Below are positions 1 to 13,800 of a stretch of 64,000 bases of DNA, piece after piece. The stretch is from Utricularia gibba. Taxonomy: Eukaryota; Streptophyta; Magnoliopsida; Lamiales; Lentibulariaceae. The translations under genes and the position numbers were made by a program. The notes beneath the pieces are model-generated. The model was not told where the DNA came from. It was given only the letters and a program-made list of their open reading frames with translations, and searched no databases. The stretch's first letter is position 1, and the number at the start of each line of letters is the position of its first letter. The DNA lies in the NCBI GenBank assembly GCA_002189035.1, contig NEEC01000002.1, positions 1,054,001 through 1,118,000 of the forward strand. The letters run 5' to 3'.

Positions 1-665
1 AGTAATTACACCTTCACATATAAAAAGTGCTAAAAGGCCGGCCTTCTTTATGCTTTATGTCCTCCATACTTTTCTGATCCGCTGGTAGCTTTCAGGTGCT
101 GTGGCGGTGCCGTCGTATTGGTTGCGTCGCCGACGCCGGCAGAGTCACAGGGTTTAGATTCCTTCGCTAACTGTGCCCATTTCCTGCTGTGCTTCCGAAT
201 CCCGATTCGATGAATAGCGTTGCAATGATCGTGTTTAATCTCCGAATTTTCAGGTTCAAATGGGAGAAACTTCAGGAGGCTATAGTGGTGAATCCTGCGG
301 CTCCGATTCCGGAGCATTGTGCTCCTTCGTCCACGGGCAGTGATGGGGTGTTCATCAAGTCAGAGATCGTCCGCTTACATTTGTAAGAAACAGATTAGTG
401 TCCATTGTTTTGCTTAGGAGGGGCGAATTCCTTTCTCGAGAGAAGATGCCGAATTAGATCATTCAAGCGGGCTTCAGCTTTGGGAGCCATCTCTAGCTCA
501 ATCATCCCAGTGAAACTCCAATTTATTTCTGGGATGCAGTGTTCATACAATTCAAGTCTGTTTCACGAAATCCAACTTAGATTGGATTAGGTGTAGAATG
601 GAAGAAAGCCCTTTTATCAAAAAAAGACTCCCAAGTTCACTTTCAAATTCCAACACCAGATGAAG
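1..665. other. Left edge, no gene assigned
   Basis: I find no convincing protein gene here. The right part must hold the 3' untranslated region of the minus-strand RidA gene, whose stop codon is at 666. On the plus strand, ATG at 260 opens a 27-codon reading frame rich in Gly and Ser, just after an AG that could be a splice acceptor. It has no recognisable family and could equally be the tail or leader of a gene lying further left. Confidence 0.5.
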
Positions 666-2019
666 TTACTGGGGAAGCACTGCTGTGCATTCGATTTCAA
701 TCCTGGCGTCCATTGGCAGTGCAGCAACCTGAAATGTAGAACGAGCGGGTGCCGGTGCCGGGAAGACTGCAGCACGAAGCGTAGAACAGGGTTCTCTTGT
801 ATTAGAATCAGCATTGAGTAGTTGGAGTAGGATACAGGAAAAATACACTTGAATATTAACCACATGTAAAATGTTTGCAATTATATAGAAACTTACACTT
901 TGCATATATCTCATTAACTTTCTTGAAATCCTTAAGATCAGCCAACCTGCACAGGAACAAAAACATGGTGTCAATTGCGTGCAGGAGGTCCTTTGTCTTA
1001 AAGTACAGCCGGATGCATTCATTTGCGTTCATTTTCCTGTTCCGGTGGATGTAAAAATAGTGAACGTGGAGAAAGACAAAAAAACAAACATGATTGTTGT
1101 CTTGACGACTGAGGAATAGTTGGCACCACTTGCTTCAAGAATCATTCCCATATTCTTGAGTACCTAGCATCAGTCAGCACAAGATGCAGTTGTAAAAAAA
1201 TGAAGCCACCATAAAAACACAGGGAAGAAAATGAAAACCACTACTCAGTTGGTGATCGACTAACTGTACAAACGACTACAAAATATAAATATTTGGATCA
1301 AACGACCATTTCACAGGTTGAGAAGACCTAAGTAAAGATTATAGGATATTCGATGCGTTCATAAACTTTCTTGCCTTATAAGGGGGATTCCAAGAAGAAA
1401 AGGGGAAAACTAGCAAGATTACCTGCTCAGTCTGTTCTTCCACAGTTTCTGCAACAAATTTCCCCGTCTGGAAATGGTAACTTGTAGACATCAGCTATCT
1501 TATCCATGCTTAAGAAGATGACGCAGCAGAAGCATTTAAAGATCACAAACCTCAGGAACAAGCCCAAGAACCCCAGAGACAAATAAAAGATTGTTGGCTT
1601 TGATGGCTTGAGAATAAGGCCCCAATGCCAAGGGAGCCTTGTCTGTCCGAACAGCTTCCTTCACAACTAAATCCATAGTAAAAAAAAAACCATTCAAGTC
1701 TCAAAAAAAAAAAAAAAAAAAACAGATACAAAATTAGGCGCATCACATCCTTCTTATCAAACAATAGTATCGAGCGTGTCTGCATTCTTGTAGCAACGTA
1801 GTTGAAAAAGAAGAAAGAAAACACGAAGCACTGACTAGGGTTGGGGGATGTAGAAATGCCCAAAGATGCGAACGCCGGAGATCGAACTGATCGCAGCAGA
1901 TTACTGCCGACGTAGGAGGCACATCCTATGGCCACCGCAAAAGGTGCCCAACTCCTTAGCTTTCCCCCGTCGACTGCCGAAAGACGGAAGCTCGTCGCAG
2001 CGGAGATCCAGCTTGCCAT
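666..2019 (-). CDS. RIDA: RidA family reactive intermediate/imine deaminase, plastid-targeted
   Basis: RidA hydrolyses the reactive enamine/imine intermediates that PLP-dependent threonine dehydratase releases, protecting branched-chain amino acid enzymes in plastids. The start at 2019 (MASWIS) opens an N-terminal extension of about 60 residues resembling the plant RIDA transit peptide, including a conserved RSPAFASL-like segment. Further exons encode the family core in order: KEAVRTDKAPLALGPYSQAI near 1600-1670, TGKFVAETVEEQTEQ near 1432-1475, VLKNMGMILEASGANYSS near 1110-1180, a short LADLKDFKKVNEIYAK exon near 900-950, and the last exon with PAPARSTFQVAALP and the substrate-binding Arg. 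Splicing T|TC at the last junction restores AKFFPAP exactly. Predicted length is about 187 residues, as in Arabidopsis. A first ATG at 2076 is possible but lies outside the conserved presequence. Confidence 0.94.
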
Positions 2020-2288
2020 CGGCGACCCCTCGGAGGCTCCACTTTCTTTCTTTGTAATTTTGACAGCCGAAGGCACGACTCTTAATGGGCTTTACCACCA
2101 AACGTTACCATTGTGGCCCAATTGTCAATTTTCCATTTCTGAGCTGGGCCTATGCTGCATATGGTCTATCTAAAAATAATAATTTATTCAAATTTAGATA
2201 AAAATTATGTAATAAAATTATTATTTTTATATATTTTATTCAGTAAATTTAAATAAATTCTTCATGATAAAATTAAAAAAACATTAAT

Positions 2289-3422
2289 TTAATGAAAGTC
2301 ATGGTGTGGCTCGGAGAAATCACAAGACCTACCGACTTTCCCCATCACCACGTCCTTGAGGCCGATGGATTCTCGAGCTGGAGTGCCTCCCGGGTTCATC
2401 CTCCGCTCGGATCCGACCCGCGGCCGCTGCTTTGGCGCGCTACGCGATCTCACCTTCCCCTTGAATGTCTCCGTCTTCGCCATGTAACTGGGGCCCTCGC
2501 TCCCTGTGCTGCACAGGCTCTTGGCTGCCGGCAGCTCGAGTTCGGGTCCCGAGATGCACCGCACGTAGCGACGCCCCGCATCCACCTCCACGATTTTAGG
2601 GTTTCCCTGGAAAACTATGGCTGCTTGGGTGGATGATGGTGCGAGCCTTGTATGCATGTCGTTCACCTGTCAGTTTCGAACAAAAAGGGATGCGTCAGAC
2701 GGGATGGATACCACGGCGTCTCCATCGACAAAACACACAGAATGATTATTTGTAAAAGATTACCGGTGAAACGGAGCTGACTTGCCGTGCCCGAATGGTT
2801 ACTTGAGCTCTTCTGAGAGGTTGCATGCTGCGAAGGGTTGCAGCTGCTTGCTTCCGTACAAGGAAACCTTTCACCAACGCCTGAATCTTGACCAGCTGTC
2901 TCAATGCGTGGAGAGCCTTTCGAGCCTGAAGACAAGGAGCGAAGGGATAAAGGGAAGGAGCTGTGAACCCCAATCGGAAAACACAGCATAAGAATCAATG
3001 AGTGAATGGGGGAAATGGTTTACCAGGAATCCACGGAAACAAGATTGGATCATGACAGCCGCCCACTTCTCCCGTCCCCGATACGTCAGTCTAACTACCG
3101 CAGCCGCCGCCTCCCGGGCAGCCGCGACGGCCGCGTCCGCCGCCGCAGCCGTGGCCGTAGCAACCGCGATAGCGTGTTTGCTCTGCTCGTCATTAGCGCC
3201 ACTATAAAAGCATCTCATCCACTCGGCCTCCTCAGGTGTGATGTTCGCAATGTTGCCGAAGCCGCCGGAGAACCCGAAGCTGCGGCTCCAGGACCCCTTC
3301 TCCCGGTCAGCTGTGAGAACGGTTATATTCGTGGCAGTATCGCTCCTCCTCCTCTTCCTCTTCTTCTTGTTCTTCTTATCTCGGCCGAAGAGTGCTCTGA
3401 GCCACCGTCCCATTACTCCCAT
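2289..3422 (-). CDS. IQ67-domain (IQD) calmodulin-binding protein
   Basis: IQD proteins are plant scaffold proteins that bind calmodulin and associate with microtubules, plasma membrane or nucleus. Exon 1 (from 3422) encodes a basic Lys/Arg-rich N-terminus, an Ala-rich stretch, and the first IQ motif, [13 protein letters not shown]. It splices at a GTAAAC donor to [20 protein letters not shown], which completes the IQ67 domain with its exon junction inside the first IQ motif, typical of the family. The last exon (2289-2654) carries the DUF4005-like tail, with [20 protein letters not shown]. The protein is short for the family at about 280 residues, resembling the short IQD22-26-like members. 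A second in-frame Met three codons downstream is an alternative start. The particular IQD number cannot be assigned. Confidence 0.92.
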
Positions 3423-4084
3423 TTATTCTTCGTCAAAGTTTGCCGGTGGAGGATGGGGAGAAGCGAGCGGCGAGATGCCAGTGCGCGGTCTTCTTCTATT
3501 CTCTGAAAAGCTGAGCGCGGTTAAAAAACCAGTGAACAAGACACTGTAATAAGTAGCAGCAAAATCCAATATTTACCACCACCACGATACACGAAAGCAG
3601 CATTTTACCGAGAATGCCTACCAAACACACTTCCAAGTGTTACCAGATAATGAGGAAAAAATTCAATTCTGTGCACATAAGAAGGTCCGAGATTTCCCAA
3701 GTCAAGTTTGAAAAATGTGGGACCCTTCCCAAAATGACCATTCGAAAATACCAATTGACAATGCTGCCCCTGAACCAATCATTCTCCAACAACTCATTTC
3801 CCACAAAACCACTTGACTGGTCGTTCTAATTTAATAATTCAGCAATCCATGTTTCAAGTATAAACACCAGTTACATGTTTAGGTTTCGTAAGTTCTATGG
3901 AAAAAAGAACCATCTTTCAACCGCACCCTGTGATTCTCTGCAATGAGTGAACATGTTTTCTGTCTAAGAAAATATGAACTCCTTGTTGTACTAAAAAGAG
4001 GCATATTCAAATTATACACATATATAAGAGGCATAGATTGCCAAAAAAAAAAAGAATAATATGCGAATATGATGCAAAACATAC
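3423..4084. other. Spacer with IQD promoter and possible 3' exons
   Basis: The part next to 3422 is the upstream region of the minus-strand IQD gene. Between about 3880 and 4080 there may be a terminal exon of the unrecognised membrane protein whose exon lies at 4085-4376. Two plausible acceptors near 3945 and 3965 (minus strand) each lead to a short terminal reading frame, and I cannot choose between them. Nothing else is recognised. Confidence 0.4.
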
Positions 4085-4376
4085 CCGTGATCCTTCGGCT
4101 TCTTTTCCTTCTGTCAGGAAGCGAGACAAGAAAACAAAGGTAGTTCCATTTGACAGGATTTTCACCACTGTATCACCTTGAGTCACAGCACATGATTCGG
4201 GAAAAGCTATGTATCCCCCAAAGGCAAAGAGTCTTGCCTTTTCCCGGCGAGATGTGACTTCTTCTTTCAACGTATGAAGACAAAAACTCAACTTTCCAGC
4301 CATAACCACGACTTTCCTTCTGATCCATAGGTGTAGAAAGATTAGCCATAGAACAACTGCAACAAGAGCCCAAGGC
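4085..4376 (-). CDS. Exon of an unrecognised small membrane protein
   Basis: On the minus strand a 97-codon open segment is flanked by an acceptor (TTCTCATAG, at 4377-4385) and a good donor (GTATGT, at 4079-4084). It starts with about 17 hydrophobic residues (WALVAVVLWLIFLHLW) followed by basic IRRKV, so one membrane anchor with a cytosolic or stromal tail. The remainder contains EEVTSRREKARLFAFGGYIA and GDTVVKILSNGTTFVFLSRF, with a predicted Glu-rich end. A possible first exon is a 5-codon segment starting at ATG 4817 (MLCYR) with donor AG|GTCGTT, whose phase matches, but that donor is weak. The 3' exon is unresolved. I do not recognise the family. The coherent flanking splice sites and the absence of stops are the only evidence that it is a gene. 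Confidence 0.4.
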
Positions 4377-5506
4377 CTATGAGAACTTTTTATCAGTTAA
4401 AAAAGTTACGGTGACTGTGTAGTGGTGAATTGTGGAGGTGATGAATCTCCTACTTTTTGTAAGACTCCGCAAATTGTTTGGTGAATGTGTAGGTAGATAG
4501 CTAGGGACTGTGAAATTAATTAAATGAGTCTATGGTTGCTGCATGCGAATCTCTACCTTCTGTTACGTAGAACATGAAAGGGCTCGTAGGAGCTACATGG
4601 GCATTAAGGAACTCGCCGCATGCGAAGTTTAACATTGCTCTGATGTGTGAATTGCAAAGCAATAAAGGTGTTTAATGAACCTACAGGGGCTAAATAAATC
4701 CCTACTTTGAGTAGCAAGACTAGGTGTTCTGATATAGCTTCTATGCGCTACATCGGCATGAAGGAACCTTTGCCTCCAATTTGAACAGAAAAAAACAAAC
4801 GACCTATAACAGAGCATCTTCTACCAATAAAATAAAAAGGCTAAGCTGATCATTCGAACTCCCGGAAAACAGAGCACCTGACACAAAATCTACAGAAACT
4901 ACAGAGAACTACATGAAACAGCACGCAAGGACATAAACGAAGTTCATATCGGAAAAGAAACAAGAACACCGGATTCAGTAACCTTTCATATTCGTAAACC
5001 TGAGTCCCGATCTTCTACAACACAAATCCGGAATAGCTGCATCAGCGTTCAGCCTTGGCCAAAAAAATCCACGTCCCCCGCCGATGAACACGCAAAGGTT
5101 GAATCCCCTATGCTATTGGCTGCTTTCTTGCCCTAATTAATTCCAGTTTCCCTAATTAGTCTGCCAGTGACCTTATTTTTAAATATTAAAAAAGGAAAAT
5201 TAATTTGGCAAGAGGCGAAAAGCTTTCCCACTTCTCCATCTACACATGCAATGTGGATAATGATGAGTGATTGATAAGCAACGCGACAGCATCATTCCCT
5301 TAAATGCTGCCTGCGACTCCATCCTCACGTTGTCCTGTGAATCTCGAAGCTTTTTCCCACGTTGAAAATTCATCGCCCTCCCCATTTACCACCCACCCAC
5401 CAACCAACGTTGACCCTGCAACGCAAATCCTCTATTATTTCCGCTTACTACGAACCAAGGTTGTTGATTTCTTGTCTGGGTTTTCGTCATATTTGCCGGC
5501 GGTGAG
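4377..5506. other. Spacer with hexokinase promoter and leader
   Basis: This 1.1 kb holds no long reading frame. The right end (about 5230-5506) is the proximal promoter and 5' untranslated region of the hexokinase gene. The left part may contain the 5' exon of the unrecognised membrane protein on the minus strand (candidate ATG at 4817). Nothing else is recognised. Confidence 0.5.
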
Positions 5507-7903
<2,397 letters not shown>

Positions 7904-9032
7904 GCACAAGAACTCATCTCAGCTTCCACCCTGGTTCATTTTGTCAATAAGAACTAGGATATTGTGATCGAGTATTTTAATGTTTGTAACCATTTTCAAT
8001 GTCATCTCGGTACATATTTCAGAAAACAGATGGCTCACGAGTAAGTGGCAGAGGATAAAAAACGGGGGGAGAAATCAAAGTTTGGAACTTTACCAGCTCA
8101 GGACATAGTTGAGATTCTTCAGAGCTAAGACCCGTGCTTGCGTTCCCAAATCGCCACGTCCATGAGCGTTACAAAGGAGGCTTTTCTGAGAATAGATAAG
8201 ACTTTACATGAAACCACCGTTATCCAAGCAATTGTCACCTGGTTCGCTAATTCGCCGAATTGCCCCTTCCCAGGACCACCCATGTGCTACAACACTCTTC
8301 GTAAATAGCTCAGCAATGGCGTAACCCTAGCTACCACGATTCATCGCCGCCAGCGAAGATCGATAGCGCCGCGAGACAAGCGCCTCGATCTTCCCCCAGA
8401 CACCGGAGCATCGTTTGATGAAAAAACTGAGGGGGGCGGAGTGTATTTCCACGGCGAGGGATGCATCGGAGACGGTCACATCGAAGATCACGCCGCCTCT
8501 TCGAAGACCGGAAATTACGCCGGGGATATCCAGTTGGGGGGCGTTTCAACACCCTTCTTTCGCACGGCTGCAGCGGAGACGATAACCGCGTAACCGGCGG
8601 CGCTGATTCAAACGAGTAACGATTCCGAAATACCCTTGTCCCCTAGAGCAGGATCCGCAATAAAATAATCATCATCCGATGTGGTAAGTTAACATACATG
8701 GCCATTGTTTTCTCATTCACATGTCAAATGGTGTGACATGACATCATGATGTGCTGCATCACAGGCATGCCCATCCCACAATGAGACAAAAACGCGCATA
8801 CACCATCCATCATGTCTTAATTTCCTTAAATAGACACCACAATTTGAATGTACGGGTGCTACCAATTTCCAAACAACTACAATCTTTCTAGAAAAATAAT
8901 AATATTTTAATTTTCATTTTTAATATGATAAAAAAATAAATATTCTGTAAAAAAAAAAAGTTTGGATAACTAGAAAGCATATAGCGTTGAAAATGAATTG
9001 CCTGTGATTCTTCTAACTACCGGCTTCTTGGA
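7904..9032. other. Convergent spacer between hexokinase and ATL gene
   Basis: The left part is the hexokinase 3' region and the right part the 3' region of the minus-strand ATL gene. From 8330 to 8560 the DNA is GC-rich with a 73-codon Arg-rich minus frame that matches no family I know. A perfect 12 bp palindrome (ACATCATGATGT) lies at 8741-8752. From 8880 to 8970 the sequence is AT-rich. No gene is supported. Confidence 0.5.
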
Positions 9033-10141
9033 TCATACATTGACTACGCGGGGGTTAGGTTCCTCCGACGTTGACGTTGAGGTTCCGGCCACGGGCTCGA
9101 CCACCGGCGTGGTTTCAATTTGGAGCGGAAGCGTTCTTCTGCCGGCGGCGCCGAAGCTGGATGTTCGTTGCCCATTCGTATCGGAAACTCTAAGGTAAGG
9201 AGAGATATCTGAAAGCGACCTCTGGTCAGTTGTACTGTGGGAAGAACCCGCGGCCGTCGTAGGACAGCGAAACGGCGGGGGATGATTGATTTCAGAGATC
9301 TGTCTCTTCCTCCTGATATCGAATATGGATTCGCCGTTGCCGCTTTCTACTCTGGCGCTGGAAACGTCGGTCATCATTTCGGAGATGAGAAGGATGAGGT
9401 CCGGGGAGCTCATGCTACTCCAGCGGCCGTTAATTGGCGGCTGCGCTACGACGATTTCGTGATTGAATTTATGCAGGTTATTTCCATCGCCTCCTTCGTC
9501 GGGACCGACGGCGAGGCAGAGAGCCGCGTCTTCCTTGGTATCTTCCATCCCTGACCTCGAAGACCAATCGAGACTCTCCTCCCGTCGCACGTACAAATCC
9601 GAATCCTCAGATTGAAATTGGAAGCTTCTGGAAGACGGCGCAAGAAGCAGATCATCCGCCGTAACTCTCCGGCGACAGAGCGGGCAACTAGAGTGCTTCT
9701 CAAGCCAACTGTCGATACATTCGACGTGAAACGCGTGCTTACATTTCGGCAGGAGTCGAAGAATCTCATCATCCTCGTATTTCGCAAGACAAACAGGGCA
9801 CTCCAGCCCTCCCTTGGCACCTTTCAGGGCCTCAAATCGGAAAAACGGCAGCGATTCCACCACGCTCTTATCGACACCAGACGACCGCCGCCACGATCGT
9901 AGGAAACCGCCGTCGTGGAGCTGGTTCCCCCGCGGCGCACCCTGCTTGGTCGGTGACATAGTTTCGCGTAGAGAAGAAGCACGAAGGTGATCGAGAACAT
10001 AACAGACAACATCGCTATGACGAAGGCGAGCGTGGGCTGGAATCCGGCCATGGGATCCGGCGACGACCCTGGATTCTGAGAACGAACATCCCCGGGGAGG
10101 AGGAGGCAGAGCACCAAGACAAGGAAAGGTACCATTGCCAT
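9033..10141 (-). CDS. ATL-type RING-H2 E3 ubiquitin ligase, frameshifted
   Basis: ATL proteins are membrane-anchored RING-H2 ubiquitin ligases, usually without introns. From ATG 10141 one frame gives a signal-like hydrophobic start (MAMVPFLVLVLCLLLPG) and a transmembrane helix (FVIAMLSVMFSITFVLLLYA) followed by KLCHR, then runs into a different, non-conserved tail. The frame one base away gives SSGVDKSVVESLPFFRFEAL (the GLD-like motif), then the RING-H2 finger: CPVC, CKHAFHVEC, and CPLC about 11 residues later. A long tail follows to the stop at 9033. The two parts are adjacent and in the right order for one ATL protein, but out of frame. One extra base in the five-C run at 9927-9931 (G on the coding strand) would join them. 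If the annotated sequence is right, only an anchorless RING protein from ATG 9959 could be made. Confidence 0.85.
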
Positions 10142-10863
10142 CGATCTCCCTCGTTAAAACTGACACATAACTGGCGCTTTTAAAATAGATAACACACTTG
10201 ATCTTACCCAAAACCCCCAGAAAGGTATGTGCTTTTAAAATAGACATTGATATTCATCATCCATTAAAACAAAAAATAAATAAAAAATGAAATTCCAACT
10301 CTTCCCCCAATTTAAATAAATTACATAAATTAAAATAAAATAAACTCAGGGCCAGTTTGGTGATTTCACGTCGGGAATGGAAGACCGTTGACTTCCCATG
10401 CAGTCGATGTATATATGTTGACTTGGTAATTAAATATTAACAAATTATTATTATTATTTTATTATAGGTTATCAACTGAATTATTATGATGTTGAGTTCA
10501 ATCGATTTTCTTTTTTTAGTATATTTTAAAAAATAAATAATTATCTAATTTAATATTTTTAAATTTTTTATGAAAATTTATTAATTTTAAGTCAGTGGGT
10601 TGCATAATTAACAATTTTTAAGAAAAAAAAAAGAGAGGATTAGGTCACTAACCCGATGATAATTGTGATTTGACATGCAAAATATGTATTTTTGTAGCCA
10701 GTAGGTTTCTAAACCCGACCGACTGGAATGCACATGCACACGCATTTGCGTCGCATCTCGTGTTGATTTGAATTTCATTTGAGGGCTACGGAGGAAAGCT
10801 CAGGCTGCGGCGTCAATGGCTTCTCAGGCAGGAGAGATCTAACATTACAACACGACTACATTT
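10142..10863. other. AT-rich spacer upstream of the ATL gene
   Basis: This holds the upstream region of the ATL gene, then very AT-rich DNA (10260-10640) with long A and T runs and no reading frame of note. The right end is the 3' untranslated region of the minus-strand site-1 protease. Nothing else is recognised. Confidence 0.6.
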
Positions 10864-13800
10864 TTACGCGGTGGAAGCGATGGGGCTGCTGCCCAATGAG
10901 CGGCCGGAGACTTTCCTTCTCCTCCTGCGCTTCTGCCGTAGTTTCCAGAAGCTCCAAAGAAGCAACAGGCCTGCAGGCAACACCATTAGCGTTCATGATG
11001 CTGACGGTGGATCAGACCGATCAGAGTGGAACCAGTCACGATGAGGGGATTAGCAACATTCTGCTTACCAAAAGCTGCAATGACGGCAGGGATGACCCAA
11101 TGGCTGGCCACTAATTCAGGTGCATCCAGCTGCATGGGAGAAGATAGCACGAACCGGCGTTATCCTTCTTTTATGAGGGATTCAAAGGAAAGGAGTAAAC
11201 CTGGCGCTTACGTCTTCTCCGTAGAAGTACCCCAAGAACCTGCTTCCAGAAGAATGTGTTCCACCATTTGCACCGGAAACCTCGAATTTGTAAGAAGCAG
11301 TGGTGAAGGAGAGGTTTGTGCCGGCGTCGAAGTCGAAGGCGGGGTAACCGGGAAGTCTGCGCTGCCTTCCTCGGACGTGCAGGTTGTATCCCTTCGTCCC
11401 CCAGACTTCAAATCTAGAGTCAGTCCCGCACACCAACTCTTTACCCACGACTGAGGAGTAAGTGGAGAAATTCACATCTGTTCTGCGGGATGGCAGTTGC
11501 CTGATATCAACGTGCAAAGACTTGTCTAGTTTGGTGCTGTCTGAGAAGAGTGAAGGGTCCTTTCGCTTCTTTGCAGTGAAGTCTAATATCTTCTTTAGCA
11601 GCCAGTAGCAATTAGAAACCATGTGACTGCTGTCCAAGCAGTTGGAGTCTCCATAGACAGCTATCCTTCCTCCACCAATCTCAAGAAGGCCAAGAATAGG
11701 AGAATCAGCCTGCACAGATTCAACCAGCAAATCACAAAAAGGAATAGTTTCTGTATTCAGGGGAAGCAGGGACTGAAACAGGCTTAAAGCCAGAAGCAAC
11801 TTACTTTATTCATACCAGACAGGAGGAGATTTTGGGTGGCACCATTCTCTGAGCTATCCAAGAAAGGGAACCTGTGTAAGAATCCTCCTTGTGGGAACCT
11901 CACAATGTCAGTTCCTGATGCATATCGACTCTGCTCCCCATTAATAAGAAAATCTCCATTCAAAATTTTGTCCCCAAAAGAAACACCAAATGGTGCCAAA
12001 AGATCATTCAATGCAGGAACATTAGCACCGCCGGTGACAGGCGTCCACCAGCTTCGTGTGTTATCATCAAAAAACTTCATTTTCATCATGGAATTCACAT
12101 TATACCAATCAGCAAACACAGCAATACCCAGTCCATTGTTAAGGACATCTTGTTTCACCTTTTCTATTTCCTCATCAAAGTATTCGTCTTCAAGATCCAC
12201 TAGTAAGAGTGTTCCATATCGGTTAGCATCAAAGCAGGTGAAGGGAGAACCCAGAGTTTCAATGTAGTAACCAGCATCCCTCAGCATGTTAAACATTATG
12301 TGAAAATTTGTATGCAAGTGATCTCCATGCCAATCCAGAATGTCATTCCTAACATCCAAGGAATCTCGGGGGATATAACCAGGCGGGTATTTGATATTGT
12401 GAAATTGATCCCATAGTATTCTCAAAGACCTTTCAGGAGTAGGAACAACTTTTATCTTCAAGAGAAGAACGCAGGTACTCCTTCGAGGTTTTTTCTCTCC
12501 TAGTGCTGCAGGACTGTATACGGTGACAGTTACATTGCCTTCAATATCACCAGAGAATTGAGCCCCTTCCTCTTTGACTTGCATGTGAAGAGCTAGATAG
12601 CCTGTCCATGGCCAAATAACATCTGAGTATGTGAAGCGAATACTGAGAATATTGCCTTCCTCACCAGAAGGATTCCACATGGGAGGACTTTCAATATAAC
12701 CAATGACGCCCATTCCATTCAGAATGGTAACATTGAAAATCACAGGCATTGCCCCAGCATACAGTGGCTGTCGGCAAAAAGGCCAGGAATATGGACAATC
12801 TGTATAATCTAGTCTACCCGGAAATATGCTTGCTCGTGGTTCATAGCTCTTCAAAATCTCAAATGATTGCATTCTGATATTATTATCGCAAATCAGACTC
12901 AAGGAGCAAAAATTATCATAGTGAAAAAAAAAAAAAAAACTGAGGAATACTCACAGGTCAACCTTGCCTGCTCCTTGCTCATACATGTTTGGGCCAGAAA
13001 GCTTTGAAGCGCCTTCAACTAGTGCTTGTTTCATGCTTCCCGGATTGAAAACTTCCTTTCTTTTGTTTTCAGGTAGAACACTAACAAGAAGACAAACAAT
13101 GCCAGCGACAACAGGACTAGCCACACTGGTGCCTGATAAACTTTTACAGCCTGTACTGATCTTGGATCCCATGATCTCACGACCATAAGCAACAACATCA
13201 GGCTTCACACGACCATAACTGTTGAATGAAGCAACAGAAGTCTTATACATTATCTGAAGCAATGCAAGAAAGTCCTAGCTTTTATGAACTTTCTCTCAGA
13301 TGATTACTTGAACAGACATTACTCCTTCAAACACCCAGAGCACAAACTTAAGTTTTTGATGACCAAGGCATAGGTGATCATTTGCAAATTCAGTAAAGAA
13401 AGTACGCTCTGCATAACGAAGATTACCCATGGGGGATCTCCCAGGTACTCATGCCACGTGATGAAAATGATGCTATGTGGTCATTGTAGTCAATGCCTCC
13501 AACACCAATAATGTCACTTTGGTCGGCAGGATTGTTCAGTGTTCCATAAAGTGGTCCATCGTTCCCAATAGCAGAAACCATAATTACATTATTTGCAGTA
13601 ATTTCCCAAACCTAGAAAAGGAGCATCAAAGCAACATGAAAGTTATTGGTTTGACGTTATGTTTCACTCAGGACATCAATACAATCAGGGGATATAAACA
13701 TATGCAAATTTGTACGAAATGTTATTTCATTCAGAAATACAATTTTCATCACTCCCATCCATACCAGCACCAGATCATTTTTAAATGTGTCAAAAATAAT

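Noticed and set aside
8331-8552. 73-codon Arg-rich minus frame between hexokinase and ATL
   Set aside because: Composition reflects GC-rich DNA, the other frames are equally open, and no family is recognised.
8741-8752. 12 bp perfect palindrome ACATCATGATGT
   Set aside because: Short and isolated. It could be a transcription-factor site but there is no supporting context.
11836-12267. 143-codon plus frame within the S1P gene
   Set aside because: Antisense shadow of the conserved S1P exon.
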